A DNA stretch of 13,226 nt from Alphaproteobacteria bacterium (lineage in GTDB: Bacteria > Pseudomonadota > Alphaproteobacteria > Micavibrionales > Micavibrionaceae): NCBI GenBank assembly GCA_030639165.1, contig DAOWDF010000262.1, forward strand, positions 1 to 13,226. Direction: 5' to 3'. Both the position numbers and the translations under genes were made by a program. This document shows positions 1-8,340 of the stretch, piece by piece. Under the pieces are notes generated by a model that had not been told where the DNA came from, searched no databases, and saw only the letters and a list, made by a program, of their open reading frames with translations. Within the stretch, counting starts at the first letter, position 1, and each line of letters opens with the position of its first letter.

Positions 1-2043
1 AATATCTGTAACCGGAGAAAATTCCTCTATAATGGTACCAGTAATATTATATGTGCCAAATAAAGCCTGAGCAATATTAACACCATCATCTAAAGAAGCA
101 CGTCCTGCAGCAGTACCACCCAAAGAAGCCCCACTAATAGTGTTAGCACCACCAATTATCAAAATATCGCCGCCAAAATCAGGGTTACTAAAACTATTTC
201 CCCCGCGCATAGATAAAAATCCATCAGTATCTATCTGTGCAATCAAACCATTAACCGCATTCAACTTTGCCAATAGGTCAACCTCAGTATCACTAGGGCC
301 TATCGTAATGCGAACTGCCTCATTATTTCCTACTGATACATCAAAATAAGGATCTTCAGCCTGTGATACTAAAGGCGTCAACCCTAAAAAATCAAAACCA
401 AGATCAGATAATGGCTCTATTGCGCTATTGCTAATTTCAATATTACTGCTACTTTCTATTATCAGCTCCCCATTGACTCCAACAGAAACAGAAGCTCCAA
501 AATCTGCAACGGCTGCCGCCCAATCAGGGTCAGCTGTAATATGAGCCACCAAATCTTGCGCAGCGCTAATTCCTATTGTAGCAACACTGCTTAAATCAAT
601 CTCCATATCGTAAGGGCCACCGCCAAAATCAGGATCATCAAAGCGCACAATAAATCTATCAGTTTCCGTAGCACCAGAACCAAAAGCGTCTGTACCACCC
701 GCCGTTACAAGATCTGCAATACTTGCATAATTACTAAGGCTCAACCCGCTGGTTACTCTATTTATCGCAGACAGGCCTAGCCAATCCTGCAATGTTGTTG
801 CGCCAGTCGCTGCCGCCCTGATATCCACAGAAGTCGCAGCATCACTATTTGCTGCTAACTGATGATCTACATCACCAAAAGTATATTCAATAACTCTCCT
901 GATAACGTCATTGGAACCGCTCGGCAAAGAGCCCCCATACGTTCCTGCCTGTATCAAGGAGTGATCTGAAAGAATAGAATTATTCACCTGCATAATAGCC
1001 GCAAACCCAACATATTGTACGCTGGTAGCTGGAACGCTCGATGTATCAGGCGGAGTGTCAGCTGGAACCGTTCCAGATGCATCAGTAAATAAACGCAAGC
1101 CCTGCGCCTCAAAGCGCAGCGCCATTTTATGCGCTAATTCATCAATCTGGGCAGTTTTTTGAGGGAAAACCTCATCACGTAAATCTATTAATCCACCTAG
1201 TTTCCCACCCAATTTACTGGTAGTAATCTCGATCGCCCCATTAATTTTAGTAGGATCACCCACAAATATACCAGCTGCACTATCTGGGTATGACGAAGTT
1301 GCAGATAGCGGCGTTGGCCTAAATGATAGCTCTGCAGCGATATTAGAAGCTAGCTCAACCCCTTCAGCAGTCTGAACAACCAATACCCCATCTCCACGAG
1401 AAAAAACGCTTATATCGATTAACTCTGACAATTTTTCTACTGCCCTATCACGGGAATCTTCCGTTATTGCACTCGTTCTATTAGATACTTTAGAAAAACG
1501 AATTTGCGCATTAAGGTCAGCTATTTGGTCTAGCAAATCGTTGATAGCATCTATAGCCACATCAGCATCATTTTGAACATCATTCCTAAGGGTTGTATAA
1601 TAACCGGCTAAACTATTAATTTTATTTGCAGTGTCTAGCGCCTGATTAACAGCAGATGATAATAAAAATTGATCATCTGGTGCATTGGACAACGCTGCAA
1701 AGGTATCTTGAAGCTTGCCCACCTCTCCTGCAACAGAAACATTGGCCGCAGGATCACCATGAAACTGGTCAATACGGCCAAGATAGCTGGCTCTAACATC
1801 AAAATTACTTACCGCGCTGATCTGCGTCCACAAATCCCGCTCAAGCCTTAAGTCTACACTTCTGGTTATTATCCCAGGCAACACCCCAATAGATTGCCCA
1901 TCAACAACCTGAGTGCTTTGCGGCAATATTTTCCGTGTATAGCCGTCAGTACCAACATTTGCCACATTATTTGAAATGACATCAATTTGCTGCTGACTTA
2001 TCCTTAAACCTGAAAGAGCCGTATCTAAACTTGAAATCCCCAT
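1..2043 (-). CDS. flgK: Flagellar hook-associated protein 1 (FlgK), N-terminal 681 residues, truncated by window edge
   Basis: FlgK is the first hook-filament junction protein and is exported through the flagellar type III apparatus to the end of the hook. The frame is open for 681 codons from the ATG at 2043-2041 to base 1 with no stop, so the C-terminus lies outside the window. Residues 6-29 carry the flagellar rod/hook signature (SGL, then ISNNVANVGTDGYTRK), which forms the N-terminal coiled coil of axial proteins. Around residue 341 is VQYVGFAAIMQVNN, matching the usual FlgK FA-x-I-x-VN region. GAGG (2054-2051) lies 7 nt before the ATG. It is already longer than the roughly 547-residue enterobacterial protein, with a long, variable Asp/Gly-rich middle domain at about residues 430-680, as in many alphaproteobacterial FlgKs. 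It lies 98 bp downstream of the P5 paralog on the same strand but seems to have its own sigma-54-like promoter, so it is probably not part of the paralog operon. Confidence 0.93.
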   Translation of the reverse strand, partial: MGISSLDTALSGLRISQQQIDVISNNVANVGTDGYTRKILPQSTQVVDGQSIGVLPGIITRSVDLRLERDLWTQISAVSNFDVRASYLGRIDQFHGDPAANVSVAGEVGKLQDTFAALSNAPDDQFLLSSAVNQALDTANKINSLAGYYTTLRNDVQNDADVAIDAINDLLDQIADLNAQIRFSKVSNRTSAITEDSRDRAVEKLSELIDISVFSRGDGVLVVQTAEGVELASNIAAELSFRPTPLSATSSYPDSAAGIFVGDPTKINGAIEITTSKLGGKLGGLIDLRDEVFPQKTAQIDELAHKMALRFEAQGLRLFTDASGTVPADTPPDTSSVPATSVQYVGFAAIMQVNNSILSDHSLIQAGTYGGSLPSGSNDVIRRVIEYTFGDVDHQLAANSDAATSVDIRAAATGATTLQDWLGLSAINRVTSGLSLSNYASIADLVTAGGTDAFGSGATETDRFIVRFDDPDFGGGPYDMEIDLSSVATIGISAAQDLVAHITADPDWAAAVADFGASVSVGVNGELIIESSSNIEISNSAIEPLSDLGFDFLGLTPLVSQAEDPYFDVSVGNNEAVRITIGPSDTEVDLLAKLNAVNGLIAQIDTDGFLSMRGGNSFSNPDFGGDILIIGGANTISGASLGGTAAGRASLDDGVNIAQALFGTYNITGTIIEEFSPVTDI

Positions 2044-2059
2044 TATTGAGCCTCGCTAT

Positions 2060-2075
2060 GACTATAAATATAGTC
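2060..2075. promoter_or_regulatory. Perfect palindrome in the flgK leader
   Basis: The site reads GACTATAAATATAGTC on the plus strand: two perfect 7-bp arms (GACTATA / TATAGTC) around AA. It lies between the predicted sigma-54 start site and the flgK Shine-Dalgarno sequence, ending about 6 nt before the GAGG. It could be an operator or a weak RNA hairpin that affects flgK translation. The loop is only 2 nt, so a protein-binding dyad seems the better reading. Confidence 0.4.
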
Positions 2076-2123
2076 GTAATCATAAAAATCATTACCCAAT
2101 CACTGTGGGCTGATTATTATATA

Positions 2124-2140
2124 TGCAAGTATAATGCCAG
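2124..2140 (-). promoter_or_regulatory. Predicted sigma-54 (-24/-12) promoter of flgK
   Basis: Read on the minus strand the site is CTGGCATTATACTTGCA. It fits the sigma-54 consensus YTGGCACGRNNNTTGCW at the correct length. All the key TGGC and TTGC bases match, and only the C and G of CACG differ. It starts one base after the P5 stop codon and would give a leader of about 70 nt before the flgK ATG. Sigma-54 control of hook and junction genes is well known in several flagellar hierarchies. The bound activator would have to come from elsewhere in the genome. Confidence 0.62.
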
Positions 2141-2141
2141 A

Positions 2142-3926
2142 TTATTTATTCTGAGGATTACGCATTTCTTCGAAGAGAACTGTATTCACTGCTTCGGAAT
2201 GCTTAGCCAGCTCTTCCTCAATCAAAAGAGAAGTTAACATTTCGCGACGTAAAATAGATTCAAACCTATCCCTTTGATGCATTAGTGAAATAGCATCAAG
2301 AGATGCCCCAATACGCGCAACATTAGCTGGCTTATCATAAAGGTTAGTATAAAAATCTGGGTGCTGATAAATTTTCTTTGTCAGCACTTCCATTTGCGCA
2401 TAATAGCTAGGTCGAGATCCCAAAATCTCCGCTATATCACCATCTGAAATCCCAAATTCACGCAACATAGATTTCATATGCGCCCAACCTGCAGAAGACT
2501 CCGGTGTCGCAATATTACTTTCCTCAGGCGCTCTTGATTTCATACCAACTATATTAACAAAACTACTATGCGCAACATTCATTTTTGCAGCAAAACTTCT
2601 TGAATCGTAATGCGCTCTAGGGTCAACTTCAGTATCTTCCTCCTCAGGCATTTCGAAAATATTAGGGAAGTAAAGATTTTTTGCTAATGCTACAATATCC
2701 GCCTCATCATCAAGAAGACCATCAGCCACGGCAACATTACCACCTGCAAAATTAACATCAATAGTAAGCTTATTTCCAAGCGTTCTTGTATAATCAATAT
2801 CCTTGTTACGGCGCGCCATTGCCTCAGCCTGCGTCGGCGGCCCAGGAGTAACAGGACATAACTTCTCTGTTGCTCCATTATTATCTCTTGGATCACAATA
2901 ATAGTTAATATAACTTTTTATTTTGGTTTCATGATTAGCCTGCATCCCATGAGATGCACTACTACCTGGTGTAGCAAGGTATTGATTCATCATGATTTTA
3001 TTTAAAACATGCTTATTAATTTCACCCTGACTATCCGCATGCGCAACACTCTTGATAAAGCTACCAAACCTACACATCGCCTCACTCGGATGATAATCTT
3101 TATGCGCACGCGCGCGTAATTCCTGATGCTTTCTTTGCGTCTTCATCTGGATTCTTGCGTCAAAGAACATGCCAATCGCTTCTGTTTGCAGCACCATAAC
3201 AGCAGATAATTGCTCCGCCATACCTGCTAAAGCCCAAACATATCTTTCTTGAACTTTCGCTTTAGTCGAACCTGAAGACTCTCCAAAAGGGGCGGCAGCA
3301 GCCAAAACAACACTACCAGATCCCAAATAATCTGCATCGGATGCTATACCAAAATCCTGAAAAGCAAGTTCAATTTTATCAAAGCTTTTCTGGCCGTCAC
3401 TATCACTATTATTCAAGTTACCTAATGAGAATAAACCCGCCCAATCAGATGTTAGGCTAGAAGTTTCATCGCCCTTATTAATCACGACATCCGCAAAACT
3501 ATCAAGTCCTGAACCAGATAGAGAAACCTCACCATTTTCCTGATTTAATCCGAGCAATAAATCCAAGCTTTCCGCAACACCTGCCTGCCCAAATTTACCA
3601 TCAAAAGCTCCCACTTCATCAACTGGCTTGTCTATATGCAATTTATAACCAATCAACTTACTGTCTTGCCCTGAAACATTATCGGGCAATGGTAAAGTTA
3701 AATCACCGCCAGCAACTAAGATCTCCTTGCCTTGATCAACAATATTACCATCAGATAAAATCTCATACTCAACCTGCGTACCAGCCGCAAAATCCTTAAC
3801 TATAAGCTCAATATCCGCTCTTTGCTGACCGCCATATAATGGCCACAAGCCAACCGCTCCCAGACCAATCAAAGGAACTGCTGCTGCTAATATAGCAATC
3901 TTATATTTACGTTCTAATTTAATCAT
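2142..3926 (-). CDS. Paralog P5: membrane-anchored member of the five-gene exported family with N-terminal beta-rich domain (unknown function)
   Basis: This is a 594-residue protein with no named family that I recognise. It has a short basic start and one hydrophobic segment at about residues 10-32 (anchor or uncleaved signal). A beta-rich region with Ig-like or carboxypeptidase-regulatory-like character follows at about 37-195, with the pattern LSGSGLDSFADVVINKGDE and then DWAGLF. The shared core runs from about 225 to the end: LSAV (240), AHKDYHPS (274-281), C285, CDPRDNN (344-350), C357, NKDIDY (374-379), DDEADIVALAKNLY (406-419), SRPSYYAQMEVLTKKIYQ (504-521), NLYDKPANVAR (528-538). It has only three cysteines, all in the core, and lacks the N-terminal Cys cluster of P1-P4. 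The start is secure: AAGGAGGTG, the strongest Shine-Dalgarno in the window, lies 7 nt before the ATG. It is the last gene of the array, 23 nt after P4. The role is unknown; a periplasmic or surface-facing function is inferred. Confidence 0.85.
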   Translation of the reverse strand: MIKLERKYKIAILAAAVPLIGLGAVGLWPLYGGQQRADIELIVKDFAAGTQVEYEILSDGNIVDQGKEILVAGGDLTLPLPDNVSGQDSKLIGYKLHIDKPVDEVGAFDGKFGQAGVAESLDLLLGLNQENGEVSLSGSGLDSFADVVINKGDETSSLTSDWAGLFSLGNLNNSDSDGQKSFDKIELAFQDFGIASDADYLGSGSVVLAAAAPFGESSGSTKAKVQERYVWALAGMAEQLSAVMVLQTEAIGMFFDARIQMKTQRKHQELRARAHKDYHPSEAMCRFGSFIKSVAHADSQGEINKHVLNKIMMNQYLATPGSSASHGMQANHETKIKSYINYYCDPRDNNGATEKLCPVTPGPPTQAEAMARRNKDIDYTRTLGNKLTIDVNFAGGNVAVADGLLDDEADIVALAKNLYFPNIFEMPEEEDTEVDPRAHYDSRSFAAKMNVAHSSFVNIVGMKSRAPEESNIATPESSAGWAHMKSMLREFGISDGDIAEILGSRPSYYAQMEVLTKKIYQHPDFYTNLYDKPANVARIGASLDAISLMHQRDRFESILRREMLTSLLIEEELAKHSEAVNTVLFEEMRNPQNK

Positions 3927-3949
3927 AATGGCGCACCTCCTTTTATTAT

Positions 3950-5296
3950 CTACTTCTTATTATTAAGAGCTTTTATATTATCTTCTACTTCTCTTTGCAG
4001 TTGCTCTACAGACAACTCCAGCAAAATAGAAAGCGACGCTTCGGTTCTTAAATAACTTTTTAATAAATCAAATTTTTGTATCAACCCAATTGCCTGCATA
4101 GCAACATCCTTACGTGCTACATTTACAGGCTTATCATAGAGGTTAGTATAAAAAACTGGGCTTTGATAAGCTTTCTTGGTTAAAACTTCCATCTGCGCAT
4201 AATAGCTAGGGTTTTCGCCTAACAATTCATCAGCCTCTGCCGCAGAAATGCCAAGCTCTGTTATATAAGCCTCTATAAACTCCTTAGACCCATCAGTTCC
4301 CTCACCCTTCAATGCAACAATGGCATTGAAACTATTTTCGGCTACTTTTGTCTTAGCAACAACAGCGCGCATATTAAGATATGCCTTTTGAATATCAGAA
4401 ATATCACGAGCAGTGTTTTGTAAACTTTTATGATTTCCACCATTAAAGCTATTAAAACCATACAGATTATTAGAAAGGGCTAATATCTCCTCATCCTCAT
4501 CAGAAGGAGTGCCACCAGCAGTTAAATCAAAATCAACCGTCCATGGGTTTTCTAATGTCTTTTGATAATCAATATCCTTATTAAACCTGTTCTTTTTTGC
4601 CGCATTAGGATTTGCTGCTGGAGCATTATCAGGACAAGCAAGGCTTAGGCCGTGATTATTATCAAATGGGTCACAAAAGTTAGTTTGAAACGCATTAAGC
4701 CTTATAACAATATCATCTTTTTGACCAAGAGCAGCGCCTGTACTTTTATTCCCCAAATAACGATCAAGTGACCTTTCACTCAATAATAAGGAATTCATCT
4801 CACCTTTACGTTCCGATGCCATCAAACTCTTAATACGCGTACCAAACTCACACATGCCCACAGAAGGGTGGTAATCCTTATGAGCTTCCGCGCGCAATTC
4901 CTGTAATAAACGTTGGGTTTCTAGCTGCTCCTTTGCATCAATAAACTGTCCAACCGCCATTATCTGTTGCATCCCCACAGCAGATAATTGAACTCCCATT
5001 TGTACAAAAGCGGGCAACATATATTGCTGCCAAAATACAGTATCGAACCAAACTTCCTGATGAATTAATAAATTTGCAAATATATGCGCATTAATATCAA
5101 TCCAGTTACTTATCCATTCTTGGAAATCTGTTGGCAATGTAGATAGACAATAACAACAGCTACTACAGCAAATAGCCTCTGCCTTTTTGGGTTTAATGGT
5201 CAAGGTAGAAGCCATAGAAACCAAGAAAACCAACATAATCAATGTTGTTAATATCGCTAGTTTTATCCCTACATATTTTTTAAATAAATTCGCCAT
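3950..5296 (-). CDS. Paralog P4: exported Cys-rich member of the five-gene family (unknown function)
   Basis: From the ATG at 5296-5294 the protein has 448 residues. That ATG lies one base after the P3 stop (TGA-T-ATG) with AGGTG just before it, so translation is probably coupled to P3. An upstream TTG at 5359 would extend the frame 63 nt into P3 and is unlikely. Residues 9-30 are hydrophobic, and the signal peptide probably ends at KKAEA, leaving a mature start ICCSSCCYC with five cysteines in eight residues (43-50). The core follows: LSAVGMQQ (104-111), AHKDYHPS (138-145), C149, CDPFDNN (208-214), C221, NKDIDY (239-244), NLYG (277-280), NPSYYAQMEVLTKKAYQ (362-378), NLYDKPVNVAR (385-395), and a charged C-terminal helix. 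It is closest to P3, sharing the C-terminal pattern KFDxLKSxLRxEASxSILLEL. Function is not recognised. Confidence 0.85.
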   Translation of the reverse strand: MANLFKKYVGIKLAILTTLIMLVFLVSMASTLTIKPKKAEAICCSSCCYCLSTLPTDFQEWISNWIDINAHIFANLLIHQEVWFDTVFWQQYMLPAFVQMGVQLSAVGMQQIMAVGQFIDAKEQLETQRLLQELRAEAHKDYHPSVGMCEFGTRIKSLMASERKGEMNSLLLSERSLDRYLGNKSTGAALGQKDDIVIRLNAFQTNFCDPFDNNHGLSLACPDNAPAANPNAAKKNRFNKDIDYQKTLENPWTVDFDLTAGGTPSDEDEEILALSNNLYGFNSFNGGNHKSLQNTARDISDIQKAYLNMRAVVAKTKVAENSFNAIVALKGEGTDGSKEFIEAYITELGISAAEADELLGENPSYYAQMEVLTKKAYQSPVFYTNLYDKPVNVARKDVAMQAIGLIQKFDLLKSYLRTEASLSILLELSVEQLQREVEDNIKALNNKK

Positions 5297-5297
5297 A

Positions 5298-6866
5298 TCA
5301 CCTATCACCCGCGCCAATAGCTTGAATTTGATCTTCAATCTCAGTTTGTAAATCAACAACAGCTAACTCCAATAAGATAGATATTGAAGCCTCACCACGT
5401 AAAAAACTTTTTAAGATATCAAATTTTTGCATCAATTTTATTGCCTGCATAGCAGCAGCCTTCCGCTCAACATTCGCAGGCTTATCATATAAGTTGGTGT
5501 AAAAGGCAGGGTTTTGGTAAATTTTCTTTGTCAAAATTTCCATCTGCGCATAATAGCTAGGATTTTCACCTAACAGCATAGTCGCCTCACCAGCACTTAC
5601 TCCCAACTCTTGAAGTATAAAGTCCATATACCCCTTAGAATTAAGAGGGTTATTAGAAACCCCGTCGAAAGGCGCTGGAGGGGGTGGAGGTGGGGGTGGT
5701 GGACCACCACCGCCGCCGCCGCCGCCGCTGCCACTACCGCCGCCACCGAAACCGCCGCCGCCGCCGCCAGCACAACTACTACCACCAGGACCGACGCCAC
5801 GAGGGCCGACGCCACCACCGCCGCCTGGAGGAGCTGGAGGAGGAGGTGGCGGTGGTGTGCCACCTACGCCAGTTTCCAAACCATCACCCTCTGCCTTCAT
5901 TGCAGTAATCGCATAAAAACTGTTCTCTGCTACGCTTCTTTTTGCAACGATCGCGCGCATATCCATATAAGCCTTTTGCATCACAGTTAACTCTTCGCCA
6001 GGCTTATTCTGCAATAACTTTGCTGGTACACGGGAGAAATTAGTATGGGCATATAGATTACTTCCCATCGCAAGAAAATGCTCATCTTCCTCATCTAAAA
6101 CTAAAGCATTCGTAAAATTAACCCCCACTGTCCACGGGGAGTCCAGCGCAGAAAAATAATCAATATCCTTATTCATTCTTTCTCGAGCAGCCGCATCAAA
6201 TGCAGGATCAGACCACAAAACATCGGTACATATTGTTGCAAGAACACTATCGCGATCTTTCTCATTACAAAATATAGTTTTAAATTGCTCAATACGCGGG
6301 TTTTGATCAAGGTCATGACCATGCATTCCCGAAGTATCACGCTGCCCAAGCTGCCTATCTTGTGATCTCTGGCTAAGAGCAATCGTAACTATTTCGCCCT
6401 TACGCTCTACAGCAGCCAAATTCTTCATAACCGAACCAAACATGCACATACCTATACTTGGATGATAATCCTTATGCGCCTTAGCTCTTATTTCTTGTAG
6501 TAATCTTTGCGCATCAAGCTGGCTTTCTGCATCAATCAACATACCAATAGCCATGGCCTGCTGCAATGCAACTGCGCTCATTTCCTCTGTAGCTAGCATC
6601 ATAGCTGGCAATATACTTTGCTCCCACATTTCATGGATTATAAAGCTCTCAACTCTTTTAAACTCACGGTCTAGATATTCATCAAACTCACCTTCTGCCT
6701 CCCACCAAACGAACGGATCAGCAGCAATTGCTGTAGCCAAACAATTGGTACATGCCTTTGCGCCGCTGGAAAAACCCAAAAATGAAAAACACATAACGAG
6801 GCACATAGCCAAGCCAAGCGCCCACTTTTCAATTAGTGCAAATATTTTAGAGTTATCAAAATTCAT
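5298..6866 (-). CDS. Paralog P3: exported member of the five-gene family with Pro/Gly low-complexity insert (unknown function)
   Basis: From the ATG at 6866-6864, preceded by GAAGG at 7 nt spacing, the protein has 522 residues. The frame is open further upstream to a GTG at 6914, but that start lacks a well-spaced ribosome site and would put 16 charged residues before the signal peptide. The signal peptide is at about residues 1-38, ending in AKA, and the mature form starts CTNC (39-42). The core has LPAMM (86-90), AHKDYHPS (130-137), C141, C200, C213, NKDIDY (232-237), NLY (270-272), AENSFYAI (313-320), NPSYYAQMEILTKKIYQN (435-452), and NLYDKPANVER (458-468). The CDP-DNN block is degenerate here (CNEKDRD). 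Residues 334-400 are a Pro/Gly-rich tract absent from the other four, inserted where P4 has a short linker. It is closest to P4. Function is unknown; an exported structural or surface role is inferred. Confidence 0.84.
   Translation of the reverse strand: MNFDNSKIFALIEKWALGLAMCLVMCFSFLGFSSGAKACTNCLATAIAADPFVWWEAEGEFDEYLDREFKRVESFIIHEMWEQSILPAMMLATEEMSAVALQQAMAIGMLIDAESQLDAQRLLQEIRAKAHKDYHPSIGMCMFGSVMKNLAAVERKGEIVTIALSQRSQDRQLGQRDTSGMHGHDLDQNPRIEQFKTIFCNEKDRDSVLATICTDVLWSDPAFDAAARERMNKDIDYFSALDSPWTVGVNFTNALVLDEEDEHFLAMGSNLYAHTNFSRVPAKLLQNKPGEELTVMQKAYMDMRAIVAKRSVAENSFYAITAMKAEGDGLETGVGGTPPPPPPPAPPGGGGGVGPRGVGPGGSSCAGGGGGGFGGGGSGSGGGGGGGGPPPPPPPPPAPFDGVSNNPLNSKGYMDFILQELGVSAGEATMLLGENPSYYAQMEILTKKIYQNPAFYTNLYDKPANVERKAAAMQAIKLMQKFDILKSFLRGEASISILLELAVVDLQTEIEDQIQAIGAGDR
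5667..5867 (-). repeat. Pro/Gly low-complexity tract (GGN/CCN triplet repeats) inside paralog P3
   Basis: About 200 bp encode a run of seven prolines, a long Gly-rich stretch with one Cys and one Phe, then nine prolines. The tract is far more GC-rich than its surroundings and built from imperfect GGN and CCN triplets. Pro and Gly codons are reverse complements, so the tract is self-complementary. GGTGGTGG (5695-5702) and CCACCACC (5704-5711) pair exactly around one A, with more imperfect pairing outward. It lies between the conserved MKAEG and LQELGVSA segments, so it reads as an expanded interdomain linker. It also creates several spurious open frames on both strands. Confidence 0.88.
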
Positions 6867-6919
6867 TATTAAACCTTCGCTACGCTCCTTACTCACTTTT
6901 AATTTACTAAACACAAGCC

Positions 6920-8323
6920 CTAATGCTCGACATTAACATTAAGATTACGATTAACTGTTCTATAATTCTCATTCAACTTGCTCGACAACATTACAGATAG
7001 CATCATTTCTTGCCTTAATTCACTTTCAAATAATGCCCTATCAAGCATCAATCCGATAGCCTTCATAGCAACACTCTTACGCGCAACATTAGCTGGCTTA
7101 TCATAGAGGTTTACGAAGAAATTAGGGTTTTGATAAATTTTCTTACCCAACATCTCCAACTGCGCATAATAGCTAGGATTCTCACCTAGAATCTTATATA
7201 TATCACTATCGCTTGTGCCACTCGGAAGTAAATCCTTCATTATCGCGGCCATAAATGGTGCAACCTCGCCAGCATCTGACCCTATAGATTTCATAGAAAC
7301 AATCGCATGAAAACTATTCTCAGCAACATTTCTTTTCGCTGCAACACTTCTCATATCCAGATAAAGACGATTAGCTCCAGACTTACCAATTAACTGACTA
7401 GATAAACGACGAGACAAAGATTCCGTCCCATAAAGATTAGCCGCCATAGCCATTACATCTTCCTCATCATCCGATGAAGGTGAAACCGTATCAACAAAAT
7501 CAATATCCATAGTTCGAGGCTCATCAATCAGCCTTGTATAATCAATATCACGGTTCACTCGGTTAAGATCTACTGCCCCCGTAGCTGTACTACCGCCACT
7601 GCCATCACGATCACAAGCTAAATCAAGGCCACTACCTGCCTCTATCCAACCATTATCTTTTGGATCACAATAAGTTTTAATGAACTTCTTCCAGCGATTA
7701 TTTTTATCCTCATCAAGACCATTAGCTGAAGCTGAGAATTTACTACCTATATGCCTTTGCAATGAATGTTTTGACATAGCAAGCATACTTAAATTTGCCC
7801 GACTTTCTGATGATGCCAAACTTCTAGTATTCGTTCCAAATGCACAAAAATCAGTGCTTGGGTGATAATCCTTATGTGCTTCAGCATGTAACTTAAAATA
7901 AAGACGACGCGTTTCTAGGTAATTTTTAGCATCAAAGAAAGTACCTAATATAGCCACCTGATACATACCAAGCGCACTTAGCGTTTCCGTGATCTCAGCA
8001 ACGGCCGGAAGCCAATATTCCTGAAAGAAGTCCTCCACAATATAGTTTTCTTCACTATTAAGGTGATCTATAATATTTTGCTCAATTATAGGCTCCCATA
8101 TACCATCCTCAAAAACAGAATCCCAAATTAGCTGCGTTAACACCGTGTCCCATACAGCGCACAATATACAAGGAGTACAAATAGCTTGCGCTTCCTTATT
8201 ATTAACCGTCAATGCAGAGCCGGATAATATCGCTACCAGTAAAACAAGCACAACACCATTCCTAACCTTGCGCTGCAAGGCCATTAATCGACGTAAAACA
8301 CTTCTTTTATTCAATTTAATCAT
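6920..8323 (-). CDS. Paralog P2: exported Cys-rich member of the five-gene family (unknown function)
   Basis: The protein has 467 residues. A basic N-terminus (1-22) and hydrophobic stretch (23-40) lead to a likely signal peptidase site EAQA, leaving a mature start ICTPCILC (C49, C52, C55). The region from 60 to 105 is acidic and aromatic-rich. The core contains LSALGMYQ (115-122), FFDAK, AHKDYHPS (149-156), C160, CDPKDNG (219-225), a second Cys in LDLACDRDG (C237), NRDIDYTR (257-264), DDEEDVMAMAANLYG (285-299), YLDMRSVAAKRNVAENSF (321-338), NPSYYAQLEMLGKKIYQN (382-399) and NLYDKPANVAR (405-415). The start ATG has only a weak GAGAG upstream, 17 nt after the P1 stop, so coupling to P1 is likely. 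It is closest to P1: the two share the 18-residue spacing between the second and third core cysteines and the C-terminal LMxDRAxxESxLRxEM pattern. Function is unknown. Confidence 0.86.
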   Translation of the reverse strand: MIKLNKRSVLRRLMALQRKVRNGVVLVLLVAILSGSALTVNNKEAQAICTPCILCAVWDTVLTQLIWDSVFEDGIWEPIIEQNIIDHLNSEENYIVEDFFQEYWLPAVAEITETLSALGMYQVAILGTFFDAKNYLETRRLYFKLHAEAHKDYHPSTDFCAFGTNTRSLASSESRANLSMLAMSKHSLQRHIGSKFSASANGLDEDKNNRWKKFIKTYCDPKDNGWIEAGSGLDLACDRDGSGGSTATGAVDLNRVNRDIDYTRLIDEPRTMDIDFVDTVSPSSDDEEDVMAMAANLYGTESLSRRLSSQLIGKSGANRLYLDMRSVAAKRNVAENSFHAIVSMKSIGSDAGEVAPFMAAIMKDLLPSGTSDSDIYKILGENPSYYAQLEMLGKKIYQNPNFFVNLYDKPANVARKSVAMKAIGLMLDRALFESELRQEMMLSVMLSSKLNENYRTVNRNLNVNVEH

Positions 8324-8340
8324 AAAGACAAAATCACTCT

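Noticed and set aside
140..349. Short plus-strand frames opposite flgK, including one at 1669-1851
   Set aside because: Antisense to a well-supported flgK frame, with no ribosome site or recognisable protein character.
2044..2141. Intrinsic terminator after the P5 gene
   Set aside because: The minus strand has only a 4-5 bp stem (CCCA/TGGG) with a distant short T run. It is too weak to call, and read-through into flgK is possible.
5297..5359. TTG start extending P4 by 21 residues into P3
   Set aside because: A rare start codon inside the upstream gene. The ATG immediately after the P3 stop fits translational coupling and the family's signal-peptide length.
5610..5990. Open frames on the plus strand across the GC-rich tract, encoding Ala/Thr- or Arg/His-rich peptides
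   Set aside because: They exist because GGN/CCN triplets give no stop codons in any frame. They lie antisense to the conserved P3 gene and have no credible ribosome site or domain.
6867..6914. GTG start extending P3 by 16 residues
   Set aside because: No properly spaced ribosome site, and it would put charged residues ahead of a good signal peptide. The ATG at 6866 has GAAGG at 7 nt.
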